Of a stretch of DNA of 64,000 nt, positions 17,356 through 28,389 are shown in pieces. Origin of the DNA: Apoda limacodes (lineage: Eukaryota; Arthropoda; Insecta; Lepidoptera; Limacodidae); assembly GCA_946406115.1 (NCBI GenBank), contig OX291552.1:5270001-5334000 (forward strand). The letters run 5' to 3'. The notes beneath the pieces are model-generated. The model was given only the letters and a program-made list of their open reading frames with translations. It made no database searches and was not told the origin of the DNA. The position numbers and the translations under genes were made by a program. Each line of letters opens with the position of its first letter. Positions within the stretch are counted from its first letter, which is position 1.

Positions 17356-18042
17356 CTAATCAAATATTACAAAGGTATCAAATTTTTTTCTATAACACCC
17401 GTTACTTTTTGAACAATCTTTGTTTATAACTAGATAGTTATACGCTTCACTCCATATTTTGGAACACATTTCACGAAATTCAATCCACTTCATATCTGTG
17501 TTGACGTGCTCATCATATATGTGTCTTAAGTTGATATCATCCTGCTTAAATAAAACTAAAAGATTTGCATTGTCTCGAATAAGCTGTTTAGGAATTTTGC
17601 TATACGTTTGATTTAAATAAAAACAATCTATATTCTTATGACGACCCATAGCAAAATAATCTCGAATGTTTGTTTGACTTTCGCATGCTACGTCATCAAA
17701 TATTATTACCGAATTCGGTTTTGCGTCCTGAGGACTAAGCACATCTTCATTATCACTGTATTTTGCGTAAGACACGGCTGGAACAAGATGCAAAACTCTT
17801 TCTAAGAAGACATATTTCGGTTGATGAAGTGTTTTCGAATAGACATATACGTTTTTAAAACGTAAACCATTTTGATGTAATAGAAGACCGATAACCAAAT
17901 TAGTTTTTCCACTATTTGACGGTCCACAAATTATACAACGAACGGTATCAGGTAAGAGATTTCCATGGCGATGAGTTGTGTTTATAGTATCTGGACAAAT
18001 TTTGTCGAGCTGCAGGGATTGACTTTGTTTAACAAACTTCAT
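17356..18042 (-). CDS. atp: A32-like genome packaging ATPase (FtsK/HerA type)
   Basis: A 228-aa P-loop ATPase of the kind that pumps DNA into capsids of Polintons and large eukaryotic DNA viruses. Walker A is CGPSNSGKTNL (~39-49), Walker B is SVIIFDDVAC (~111-120), and a sensor-like YLNQTYSKIPKQLIRDNANL follows (~138-157). Length matches the family. It is the first gene of the leftward block and starts about 110 bp inside the right TIR, behind a TATA box. The frame is intact. Confidence 0.94.
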   Translation of the reverse strand: MKFVKQSQSLQLDKICPDTINTTHRHGNLLPDTVRCIICGPSNSGKTNLVIGLLLHQNGLRFKNVYVYSKTLHQPKYVFLERVLHLVPAVSYAKYSDNEDVLSPQDAKPNSVIIFDDVACESQTNIRDYFAMGRHKNIDCFYLNQTYSKIPKQLIRDNANLLVLFKQDDINLRHIYDEHVNTDMKWIEFREMCSKIWSEAYNYLVINKDCSKSNGCYRKKFDTFVIFD

Positions 18043-18102
18043 TGTGAACTAAATCAACAGAGCATTTTGCCTTGAATGACATTAATGAAAGCACTCTTTT
18101 CG

Positions 18103-18109
18103 TTTTATA
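18103..18109 (-). promoter_or_regulatory. TATA box of the leftward gene block
   Basis: TATAAAA on the minus strand lies about 61 nt before the ATPase ATG and between it and the right TIR. TCATT initiator-like motifs follow 22-32 nt downstream. No other strong promoter is evident before the end of the block, so one transcript may carry all leftward genes. Confidence 0.6.
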
Positions 18110-18153
18110 GCAGAAAATAACAAAACAACTCCAGTCACTCAAGGTAAACAGAA

Positions 18154-18258
18154 GATCTCAAAAACATAATATTGGGCACGCTAAGCCACCGGAGTGCAGG
18201 CGAACGGAGTGAGCCTGATGACACGGAGGTGGTCTAGAGTGCCCAATATTATACTACT
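18154..18258 (-). repeat. Right terminal inverted repeat, 105 bp
   Basis: An exact reverse complement of 316-420, ending in ACTACT at the element boundary. Just inside it, the sequence diverges completely from the left end; the hairpin array is not repeated here. Confidence 0.97.
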
Positions 18259-18264
18259 CCTAGT
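18259..18264. repeat. 6-bp target site duplication, right copy (CCTAGT)
   Basis: Identical to 310-315 and directly abutting the right TIR. Confidence 0.93.
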
Positions 18265-18480
18265 ATGCTTAGAAAGCGCGAAGAGGCACGTAAGTATACA
18301 GGACGCAACTCAGGAGCACACTGTTAAGGCACCACTGCTGGTATACCTTCTGGCCAACTTGACTCATAAACATCTAGAATTCTAGAGGAAGCAACGCCTC
18401 GGACGTCGCGCTGTGTTAAGGAGATTGTTGGCATGGTCTTACTGCACTACGGTATAGTAGGTTGTATAGCGCTTTCATCG
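18265..18480 (-). mobile_element. Jockey-like LINE, right half of the Polinton target
   Basis: On the minus strand this encodes decayed LINE sequence upstream of RT motif 1, including SSWPEGIPAVV and QCAPEL phrases, with at least one stop and one frameshift. Its last codons run into the target duplication and continue at 309 in the left flank. The minus-strand similarity fades above about 18480; 18480-18880 holds no feature I can name. Confidence 0.65.
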
Positions 18481-18879
18481 TTCAAATTCGATTCTATTTA
18501 TTCTATTTAGCACTGTGGGCTAAGTCACCATCGGCAGTTGCGCTCACAACGACTGATAAAAATTTCCTTAGGCAGCTTTAGCAAGCGACCAGAAAGCACG
18601 ACTCCCAGAGGGATAGCTCGCAAGTCGCCCACCTATTTTGCCAATGAACTGGATTTTTGTTCTGGCTGTTGCTTTCTCGCTGAATCTCGAAGCAGCATTT
18701 AGTTTCTGTTTCAACCACGAAGTATTCGGACCCTTATTATTCCGAGCCTCTCTTGCTCTTTCGCGTTATACTGATGTCAATACTAACGCGTATGTTCATA
18801 GTTTTAGAACGAATAACTATTGGAGGCCAGCCAGCAGGAAATAAACCAGTAGGTATTGCAATAAGTTTGTAAATCAATT

Positions 18880-18958
18880 CTTATTTATTTCATTTGTCGA
18901 TTCAAAAGTGTTCTTAGAAACCCATTTGAATAAAAGGATTTAGATTTAGATTAGAAAT
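18880..18958 (+). mobile_element. LINE 3' end fragment with TTTAGA-type tail
   Basis: The phrases cgattcaaaagtg and atttgaataaa, followed by a ttagatttagatta tail, match the 3' ends of the LINEs at about 57.8 kb and 30.0 kb. Only the tail is present. Confidence 0.55.
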
Positions 18959-18997
18959 CTCCATAAAAGAGGTGGCAATAGAACCTATACTAGATTG

Positions 18998-19340
18998 TTA
19001 CTAAATTAAAACTAATCCCGACTGACAACTTCAGGCTCAACTAAACTTTATATCCTTTATACGTTTGTTACTAAATTAAAACTAATCCTTACTAACAACT
19101 ATAGGCTCAACTAAACTTTATTGCCTTTCTACGATCGTACTAAATTGAAACTAATTCAGAGTAATAGCTTCAGGCTCAACTAAAATCTGTTGCATTTCTA
19201 CGATTGTTACTAAATTAAAACGTATCCCGAGTAACAGATTTAGGCTCAACTAAACTCGGTTGCATCCCTACTATTGTTACTAAATTGAAACTAATCTCGA
19301 CTAACAGCTTTAGGCTTAACTAAACTCGATCGCATTCCTT
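18998..19340. repeat. Tandem repeat, about 62-bp unit, five to six copies
   Basis: Units share ttactaaattaaaactaatcc followed by aggctcaactaaac and a tctacgat-type end. Copies differ by several bases each. No coding potential; 19340-20500 downstream is AT-rich with no feature I can support. Confidence 0.8.
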
Positions 19341-20502
19341 TGACAGACTGAAAAGCTGAGCCAAGTTCAGATAAAAGATATTTTACTTTTAAACTTTTCT
19401 TTGAAATTTGATTTCAAACCGAGTTCAGTACATAGACTCTTGTTGGCTTGTAACACAATCTGTTGTTTTCTTAGAAATGACCCCATCTAAGTTAACTTGG
19501 AAAATCAATAGTCCAGTCATTATTTTTTTTGCAAAAACCGCAGTTTCTCTTCATAAACTGTTGGTATACCTAGTTACCTGTACCATAATCTTTAAACACC
19601 AAAAAGAAATTCCGTAAAGTATGCGGAATTCCTTTTCCAAAACCACTTATTTGGCAAAGAAATCCTTATTCTACTAACTAAAAAGAAATAAAAAATTGGC
19701 ACTATAAGAAATTATACCAAGTTTTGAAGAATTAATGTAAGCTTGATGAATTTGATACAAAATAAGTAACTTGGTGCCGAGTTTTTTATTTTTGTTTTTT
19801 GCTTGGCTCCTAAGGACCTTTCCCAAAAATTGGGCTGGTATTTTTTTAATCCGACTGAAAGTTCCAGAGATTAGCGCGTTCAAAAAAAAATTATCAAAAC
19901 GCTTCAGCTTTATTTTATTGGTATAGATTAACTTAGAATAGGTTTTTCTATTTTTTTTATTCAATTGTATTCTAATTTAAATTATATTTAAGGTAATTAT
20001 GTGTGATTCGAAACTTGAATTGTAAATTATATTTTGTTTATCATCCAGTAAAATATTGAAGTCTCTCCGGGAGCAGTCTAAAATTTTCGAAGAATCTAGT
20101 ATATGAAAGAAATAAAAAAAATATAATAAAAAACCTGTACCTACAGTGCATGTCATTCACAAAAAAAAATATCCCTTGGTCCAATGTTATGAGAGAAACC
20201 CCAAAAAAATTTTTCGTCTTCAAAAAAGGAAGAGGTTCTCAATTCGACTGTATTTTTTTTTATGTTTGTTTGGTTTACTGGGTGAACAGATTTTAATGCT
20301 CACTGTGTTCCCATTTCAATTTGGTCCAGTTCTGACATTGACATCTATGAGAAACCCATATAAATCTAGTATAACATTTTTTTACTATTATGGATGTGTT
20401 TAGAGTACGAAAAAAGCAATTCATCACTCAAAAGTAAAAAATAAAAACTGTTTAACAAATAAAACAACCGGCTTCAAAAAGATGTACTAAAAAGGTAATA
20501 AT

Positions 20503-20640
20503 AATTACTTATTTCCAGAAAGTGATCTAAATTACAGTTCGAAGTTGGTTTCTATGTACCTAACAGTTTGTAAAACACTTTACTTGCATGAAACCAACTT
20601 CAAACTGTAATTCAGTTCAGATTTTCGGAAATGAGTTATA
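20503..20640. mobile_element. MITE-like inverted repeat element
   Basis: Two arms face each other: attacagttcgaagttggtttc near 20532-20553 and its near reverse complement gaaaccaacttcaaactgtaat near 20590-20611. The pairing continues outward to attacttatttcc and ggaaatgagttat. Total about 138 bp with no coding capacity. 20640-21060 beyond it shows nothing clear. Confidence 0.6.
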
Positions 20641-21071
20641 GGGTGGGTCATTATTGTATGGAGAAGAATAGATTTTTTTTTATCATATTCTAATAGTGAT
20701 TTTATATTGTCTTAGATCTAAACAAAAAATAGTCATATCTTTAGCCCGCGCATGTGGTTTAAAGTTTCGGGAATTTTGAAAAAACAACTTTTGGTTAAAC
20801 CTAAGTAATTTATTGAAAATCAATTATAAATTAATTAAAAATGAAGAATTATTACACAGAATGTATGAAAAATAACATAAGCAACCCAAAGTAAAGACAA
20901 TTTTCACCCAAGTTAGACAACTGCAAGAACTTACTGTGACAGATAGTGTTGCCACTACAAGAATTTAAAAAGGTTCTGATTCTATCAGTGATGCCAGAGC
21001 TATAATAAAAATAACCTAAAATTTAACCATAAAAACGACCAAAATAAAAGTACAAGAATATGTATTGAGAA

Positions 21072-21980
21072 ATGGATAGTCAAATGCAAATATTCTTCGA
21101 AAAAATTCAAGAGCAAATGAAACAACAGACTATAACTATAACAAAAGCAGTAACAAAAAATGTAGTGCAACAAATTGACGAACAATTTAAAAAGTTGGGT
21201 GAGGAAAACAAACAACTCAAAAATGAAGTTAAAGAACTGAAGGAGAAAATGAAAGGATTGGAAATGGCTTAAAAGAAAAATAACATACTCCTCACCAGAA
21301 TAAAGGAAGACAAACAAGAAGACTTGATTTTGGTAAAAAACATAACTGAAAAAGTCAATGGCTACCTAAGATTAAACCTGCAAGAACCCGAAATTATGAA
21401 CGTCTAGACGAGAAAAATGGAAATAATGAGATCTAAAAATAAAATGAATGTTGAGGATGACTACACAAAGGATATATTAGAAACACGCAAGGCACTGCAA
21501 CCAAAGCTTGAAGAAGAACGGAAGAAGGGCAATATAGCTTACTTAAAAGTAGATAAATTGATAGTTTAGACCCCAACAGATGTAAGTCGGGAAAAAAGGA
21601 AAAGGGATCCGTCTTCTTCACCCAACTCCAGCATACCACAGACAGAAAAACTGTCATATATAGCTCCTAAAAAAGCTAATACAACCAATGCGTACGAATA
21701 TATGGCACGTGCGAGGTCAAACACAATGAGAGAGAAAAGCAATGTATTGCAACTACCGTACCCTCGAAACCGGAAAAACAATAATACAAACCTGCAACGA
21801 ACAACTAAGAAAAAAACTCCCCCAAGCCGGCTGGTCCCTGAGGGGGAAAATGACCTAAACCCTCAAAACGGAAATAGAGAAACTCAAAAACTACTACATA
21901 TTGGAAAATTTAAAGTAAGATCTTTAGCATCAACAGAAAGATATTTATGTATTCACTGGAAAAAATTTAAATTGACATAA
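21072..21980 (+). mobile_element. LINE ORF1 remnant with coiled coil
   Basis: It starts as a 66-aa frame, MDSQMQIFFEKIQEQMK, with a heptad-like coiled coil (KKLGEENKQLKNEVKELKEKM). After a stop the reading continues in other frames with NNLLFTRIKED-like, VEDDYTKDILETRKALQPKLEEERKKGN and KVDKLIV segments, the pattern of ORF1 proteins in insect LINEs. Frameshifts and stops show it is dead. I see no reverse transcriptase attached; 21980-22550 holds nothing I can identify. Confidence 0.65.
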
Positions 21981-22549
21981 ACATGAACAACCCTAGGGCA
22001 AAACCTGCTAAACAATCAGGTGGTCCCCAACAAGCTGCTCAGCAGAACAACTTTAATTTCAGATAAACTCGGAAAAGGCTTTGGTTTACTCCTTAGCAAC
22101 CGGTAGAATCTTTCGGTAACAAACATTTTTACACCAGGTGTTTCCTTTGGTCAAATTGTTAAAAACATATCTGTCAGTGAACTAAATAGTACTACAACTA
22201 TTGTTATATTGTTTGGAGCTGGTTCATTATTAGAGGAGAACGTCATACAGGGAGTAAGTATCTTGTTACCTTGTACACAATAAAACAAGATGTAAGTTCA
22301 TAATAAGCGGTTTTCCATATTCTTCAAGCTCCACTGCTAAACTGAATAGGCATATATTTGACATGAATGTACATCTGTACAACTTGACTCATCGTCATAG
22401 CGATGCAATTTAGACATAATTTTTTTAGACAAATATAAATTTATTTATAATTTAGATTGAAAATTCCATTTTTATATTTCATGCATGATAATCCCTCGCT
22501 CTCCCCCGTGAGAGCACTCAAACCGGCTCCTCACGTTCACTGGCAACTT

Positions 22550-22772
22550 TCCTAACCTGCCACATCTCCTTTGTCAGCACGGCAGCATCAGCAGCCAAAT
22601 CTAGGACTTGCGTCAATACGAAATAGCAAACTAAGTAAAATGTTAAATATATAAATCTCTGTAGAAACTAAGAATAGCGAATATCATTGTTGTAATTAAT
22701 ATAAGTAGTTACTCTGTCCAAATAAATATATTTTTTATAAATACTTCAGTGTCGTTCACTTAATTGGCGCAG
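22550..22772 (+). repeat. Left LTR (5' truncated)
   Basis: From ctttgtcagcacggcagcat to cgttcacttaat it matches 26660-26857 with small indels and substitutions. Sequence before about 22550 does not match the start of the right LTR. Confidence 0.7.
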
Positions 22773-24542
22773 CCGGTAGGATCCCTGTAGTCGTAAAAGG
22801 GTGGCTGCCCAAAGTTGATAAAAATCTCAGCTCGCAGCTCTACACCGGGACAACGTGCGTTTCAACGCTTCAACAGGGATCACCGAACAAACCAATTTAT
22901 TAAGGAAACGGACCGAAGCGACCAGAGAACTACAAGGATAACAAGGATATTTCAAGGATGAGAGTAGCTAAGGAACTGTGAGTTAATCTTTTCACCAATC
23001 TTTGATACTAGACTTTTGCCACTTTTTATCAAAAATGCGAATACTTCTTAAATACGTTTAGGGGAGCAACGAACAAAATCAATACCTGTTTCACGTAATT
23101 ACTTGTAGATTAGGTGGAGACGCAGCAAAATCAATCTGTGAAACGGACCACATGGAAACCTGGGAAGGTGTCAAAACAATATTAACTCAACACGTCAGGG
23201 ACCCTAGGTCGGAAGATTGCTTAGCCATGGAACTAGAGACAATAAAAAAGACATAGTAATGAAAGTTGTTTAGATTTTTGTTACAAAATACAACACATAT
23301 GAAGTGTTCTTTTTGCCAAACTTAGTGAAACAATTAATGACCCGACTTTACGTCAGGCAAAACAGCACATTTATAATAATACATGTTTTAACGTATCTCT
23401 TTATAATTTACCATTTATAATTTAGGTTATTTAGTTAGACTAGTCCGGTTAAGAAACATAAGTTCTCTTGAGGATGCTTTAAGAGCTGTTATGGAAGAAC
23501 AAAATTTTAAAACCGTATACTATAATAAAATCAATCCTCACTCTCTAAACCGAAATTATAACCAAAATAACCCTAAAACAATAAAACCTAGTTTATAACA
23601 AAATTAATTCAATAAATTTACAGCAATTAGCAGACCTAATAGTATATTTCATCAAAGGAATAATCAATTCCAAAATAGGAATTTTAAATAAAACATCTCG
23701 TCGAAAATTAATTCTTACAATAATCAACGTAAAAAGGTCACCACCGCCGATACATAGTCAGTACGTAGTTAATAACTTACCGCGCTATGAGGCGCACTGT
23801 CAGCACAACAGTCCGCCGCCGCCGCTGCCGGTAATGCAATCCGGGTCAAATACGGACGTCACTATGAGCACAGTCAGTTCACGACAAGTGAATTACACAA
23901 ACAACAATTATAACTAATGTAATACACAGTATCATAATGACGTACTTTAAAGCCGTCCCGAACAGACGCAAGTTGTCAATTTTTTTCCTACTAACCTCAA
24001 AAAAAGGACAGCAGAATACTAATGCGGATGCCTTGTTTCATATAAGAATAAACGCAATTGACGACGACATAGACTCTATATCAGTCAACATAGTCGACGA
24101 TGATGAACGAGTACAGAAAATAATCCAGGAATCAGAAAGCGATCTAGCTTCAAAACAAAAAAAAAACAAGATGAAGTAGAACTTAAGGAACTATGCAACC
24201 TAGAGACCGAAAAAGAACCTGAAGCCGGCGAAACCTCAGAATCGGACGACGGCGTAACTAACTCAGTGTCAAATAGGGAACATGAAGGTATACCTATATT
24301 AAAGGAAGCCTAGACAATTCCTAGTGTACTCATGGTTTACAGACAAAATCTCTGTTAAAGGCACATCAAATAAAAAACAACGAATTCTAGAACTACATTT
24401 ACCCACAAAAAACGAAGAATTAGTTAAAGATTTTATGAGAAAACATATAGATTTATAAAACAAATATTCTATATATTATGAGGATAAGTCTTTTAGGAAA
24501 ACTTTCTCGAATGTAGCAAAAAAGTTATATAAAAAAGGAGCT

Positions 24543-25311
24543 TTGAACCTAGTTGAATGTACAGAACGCATTATAAACTTAACAGACTCCGAAGTCGATC
24601 AAAAACATGTGGTACAAAAATATCACGAAGGTAAAACATGCCACAGAGGCATAAGAGAAACCCTTACAAAAATTAAGCGTGAATACTGGTGGCAAAATAT
24701 GAAACAGACGGTTACAGCTATTATCAATGCATGTGAACAGTGCAAAAAAATTAAGTACGAAAGAAAACCAATTATACCTTGTATACAACTAACTCAAAAC
24801 CATAATTCACCATTTCAGGAAGTCTACATGGACTTACTATATATAGAAAGTAAATACTATCTTACAATAGTAGACGCTTTAAGCAAATTAGGTCAAGCTA
24901 TTCATATCCCAAATAGAAGTACGCCAGAAGTAGATTAGTGCCTTAATCAAATATTTCAACATGTATGGGCTACCAAAAAAAAAAAAAGACTCCGGCACAG
25001 AATTCAATAACGAATTAATAAAAGAATTATTAAATCTTTACAACATAGAACTGCATATCGGTACTCCAAATAATCCTAGCTCAATGGCCTTAGTCGAGCG
25101 TTTTCATTCAACAATTAACGAAATATATCGCTTAGCCAAATATGACAAAAGTGAACTTGACGCTGCTTCCGTTGTGACATACAACATCATGGCCTACAAT
25201 AACACTATACATTCCGCGACATTTGGGAATACCGATTCGGGCAACACTTTCAGTATCGATAGGGAACGAAATCTAATGAAAAACTACTTCAAGACCACAG
25301 TAAACGATTAA
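24543..25311 (+). pseudogene. Gypsy-type integrase remnant
   Basis: An HHCC zinc-binding region is visible (KYHEGKTCHRG ... CEQCKKIK), then DLLYIESKYYLTIVDALSK with the first catalytic Asp. After a frameshift near 24938, DSGTEFNNELIKELL carries the second Asp, and NPSSMALVERFHSTINE carries the Glu. Stops and the frameshift make it non-functional. It belongs to the element spanning 22.5-26.9 kb. Confidence 0.8.
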
Positions 25312-25340
25312 AAGTTTTGACGAATACGTTACAGATAAAT

Positions 25341-26567
25341 TACAAAAAGAAGTAAGAGAAAAGAAGGTTGGAGAAGAACTACCAGAAATAAATGTAGGAG
25401 ATGAGATTTTCATGAAAGTTATCAGAACTAGGAAATCCAAACATTTACCTCGCTTCGAAAATCAAAAGTTATAGATAAGCCTTGTAGAAATGTATTACCG
25501 GTAGAATAAAAAATAGGAAAAAGAGAGTTGCCATTAAGAACATTAAATGTACTCCGCAGATTGTGTCTGGGACTTCTAACGCTAACAATCCCAACGAAAT
25601 GCCTGAACCTTCACGACTTGAAGCAGAATCCGGGTATAACAGCTCTGAAAGTGGGCACAGCAGTGATGACAAATGATTATTGGACTATATTTAAGACACT
25701 CGATTTAGATACGTTAGTTTTAGAAGTAGATAGAAATAACAATGCATACTATAAGTTAGTTGACGTAATCAATAAAGATTCTGAATTAAACCAAGAATTA
25801 TTAGGAGTAAAAAATCAAATAAATACACTTTATAAGTTAGTTACAGATAGATTGTATTAAATTTTACCATCGAGAATGACTAAAAGAGCAATATGAAGCC
25901 CATTAGGATCACTAATTAAAGTAAAATCAGGTAATTTAGACGAAGAGGATGCAAAAAAATACATGTTTCATGCTTGCTTGAAATGCTTTACTTACAAAAC
26001 GTGGCACACTTCATTGAACATAAAATATCACTAATGCAAAAAACTTTTGATAAACTAGTTAACGCATCAGATAGCTTAGATGTAACTAACCCTTGTGAAG
26101 CGATAGAGAAATATAAGTTCTAGTACTCTAGAGATAACCTAGCACAACAATCAGTCGAAACCTGTATTGAAGAAATAATGCTGTTAAAAAATCACACTCA
26201 CTATCAATAAATATACTTCATGATTGAAAATCTCAAAATACAGAAACTAGAAAGGCGCATTCATCGTATTACCAAAGCACAAGTGCAAAACGCAGGCCCA
26301 AGAAGTCCTTATCGAAGGATCCACCAACGCATCAGACATCAACGTACAGTGGCCAGTAGCAACGATACCAGAACAACGTCAGGTCATGAAAATGGAAGAC
26401 AAACTACTCGACCTGAGTTGAGTAAAGACTTACTGAACATATTAAGATATAGTGCTAGTGAAACAAACTCTGAGTACATAGCAGTTAATAGTGTCAGTGT
26501 ATGGACTTTAAGCCTTTTTGTTATATTTTTTATTTTTATTGTTTTCTTTGTAATCAAATTTAAATAA
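25341..26567 (+). pseudogene. Envelope-like gene remnant of the errantivirus-like element
   Basis: Broken frames lie between the integrase and the right LTR, where errantiviruses carry env. A 110-codon piece at 25528-25860 starts with a Leu-rich, signal-like segment. A later piece (26220-26567) ends in a strong hydrophobic span of about 22 residues followed by KFK, like a membrane anchor. Several stops separate the pieces, so no product is expected. The assignment rests mainly on position and on the membrane span. Confidence 0.55.
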
Positions 26568-26639
26568 TTTTTCCGAAATTACCCTGAACCGCCTACACCG
26601 TCTCAGGATAATTTCTCTCTTAGGGAGGGAGGATTTAAG

Positions 26640-26857
26640 GTTGAGCAACCCTGCCAAATCTCCTTTGTCAGCACGGCAGCATCAGCAGCCAAATCTAAGA
26701 CTGACGCACGTGCATACGAAATAGCAAACTAAGTAAAATGTTTAATACATAAATCTCTGTAGAAACTAAGAATAGCAAATACCATTGTTGTAAATAATCT
26801 AATCTCTGTCCAAATAAATATATTTTTTATAAATACTTCAATGTCGTTCACTTAATT
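26640..26857 (+). repeat. Right LTR
   Basis: It begins after a purine-rich tract and ends cgttcacttaat, matching the left LTR. Sequence beyond it is an unrelated BEL/Pao fragment. Confidence 0.7.
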
Positions 26858-27400
26858 TGCGCGTCTGCCAATTGCCGCACATTCTGGTATCGCTTATCCA
26901 GCAACTCTCGCGCCACCGTACAGCTGGCGTCGTCTAACGGGAGATACTGGATAAGGCCACGCGGTTCCCCGTCTAACGAGGCCAAGAGGTATGCCAGCTT
27001 TTGGGCCGGAGTTAGGTCGGAGCGCGCGTCGATCAGGCTAAGAAACATATTCCTAAATGCGGTCCACTGGCTAACCGTTCCTGCAAATCTGGGAACCTGT
27101 ATTCAACACCGGCAGCCTACTCACTAGTGCCAACGTTCCAAGGTTTCGGCCAGCGGGCCCCCCTTTCGACTGGGGCGCGACGAGATCCCCTACAGCCTGT
27201 CTGATCTCGTCCGCTATTTCCTCGGCCTGATCCATATCGGAGTCAACCAGTTTTCAGTAGGCCTGGCTCAGCACCGTTATTCTGACCTGTCCCGACCACG
27301 CAATTAAGGCCTGCCTCCTGTCCGGCATTCCTATGTTTAGCTTAGCCGACGCTTGCCAACGCAGGACAATCAAAAATCTCGCCCTCGGTTTAGACTCCGT
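26858..27400 (-). mobile_element. BEL/Pao gag fragment
   Basis: On the minus strand a gag-like frame reads QWTAFRNMFLSLIDARSDL, then KLAYLLASLDGEPRGLIQYL and ELLDKRYQNVRQLA. This is the conserved gag region of BEL/Pao retrotransposons (W-F--F--LID ... KL-YL ... G-P--LI). The other parts are frameshifted. Base composition is GC-richer than its surroundings. It is cut off by the end of the LTR element at 26857. Confidence 0.7.
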
Positions 27401-27588
27401 TCACAAAATGCACACAAAAAATAATCAAAAGATAAAAAAAAAAACTACAAAATCCTGATAAGCAATGCAAACTATTATCTTATGTAATACAAACAAAATC
27501 CGAAAAACAAAAAAAACCAATCAGCGATTATTATAAAAACCGAAAAATGAACAAATAAACAAACAAATTGATGTCTGATATACCCCAT

Positions 27589-27657
27589 AACAGATAGGGT
27601 TGTGCGCGCCTTTATTATTTGTATTAAATAATAAAGGCGCGCACAACCCTATCTGTT
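27589..27657. repeat. Perfect 32-bp palindrome with 5-base loop
   Basis: The arm 27589-27620 (aacagatagggttgtgcgcg...) is the exact reverse complement of 27626-27657, with gtatt between. The surrounding 27400-28380 is otherwise noncoding repeat-like DNA without identifiable genes. Confidence 0.9.
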
Positions 27658-28389
27658 CTACTCGAACGCGTATATCTTATCGCTAACATGTGTACCTAAA
27701 CAATACCTAACTTAAACTCCTACAATAACTCAAGCAAACAAACTAGCTACTAAATATCTACCAAATACTTACCGACGGTTCTTATCGGCGCATAAGGTCA
27801 GTCCTAGAGGTCCGTGAATACGTTTGCTACCTGTATGCCAAAAACCAAGTCTCTGCTTACCAAATAATTGGTACTAACCTTATGGCCGGCCGTCCCGATG
27901 CAGGTTTGACAATCCGTCCTATCGTCAGTTGAGGCCAAGCCTAAGGGACGGACATTTACCTTAAAACATTAGAAAACTAATACAAAATAGACAAGTAGGG
28001 TTTAGTATTTAAAACCCTTGAGTACGTCCTTGTGGCAGTTCCTGTAACGGTGTGCAGAGTAAAAAGGTGCAGTGTCACTCGGGCGTCGCGACGCTATTTC
28101 ACGTTGCAAAACACTACGTTATCTAGTCAGGATGTCCATTTTCTCCTTCTTGCATTTCAGTCCTTTTAAATGTTTATTCACGTCGACTAAAACGAACCAG
28201 ACGCGGGATGTAATTGGTACTGGCTTTTCCGAGGTCTCCACAAAATTCAAAAACGAACAAACACCATCTCAAACGCGATACGTGGGTGTGTTACTTTGCA
28301 CACAGGGCAGCGAGCCGTCGCGCCGTCAGTCGTACGAAGTGAAAGGGCATATCGTCACCGCTTATCTTTACCGAAAACTGTATTGAAAT

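Larger units (their letters stand above)
316..18258. mobile_element. Complete Polinton/Maverick (adintovirus-like) element, 17.9 kb
   Basis: The element is delimited by identical 105-bp inverted repeats beginning AG and ending CT, with a 6-bp target duplication. It encodes the diagnostic Polinton set: protein-primed PolB, DDE integrase with chromodomain, adenain-like cysteine protease, A32-type packaging ATPase, major and minor capsid candidates, plus a parvovirus-VP1-like PLA2 protein. All reading frames recognised are open, and the two TIRs are identical at every position, which argues for recent insertion. Rightward genes occupy 4.9-11.0 kb and leftward genes 18.0-11.2 kb. The size is within the usual 15-20 kb range. 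Whether it is a mobile transposon or an integrated virus cannot be decided from sequence; it has genes for both life styles. Confidence 0.97.
22550..26857 (+). mobile_element. Decayed errantivirus-like (Gypsy-type) LTR retrotransposon
   Basis: Two related LTRs at about 22550-22772 and 26640-26857 flank a degenerate interior. Directly after the left LTR comes TGGCGCAGCCGG, a plausible tRNA primer-binding site. A purine tract (agggagggaggatttaagg) precedes the right LTR. The interior has gag-like shreds, a KGQQNTNADAL piece that normally follows RNase H, an integrase, and an envelope-like region. Most of protease, reverse transcriptase and RNase H is missing, and many stops are present. The LTRs differ by indels (for example around 22610 and 26705), so the copy is old. 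The left LTR seems truncated at its 5' end. Confidence 0.75.

Noticed and set aside
21000..21317. Minus-strand Phe/Leu-rich 105-codon frame
   Set aside because: Antisense of the LINE ORF1 coiled coil; low complexity only.
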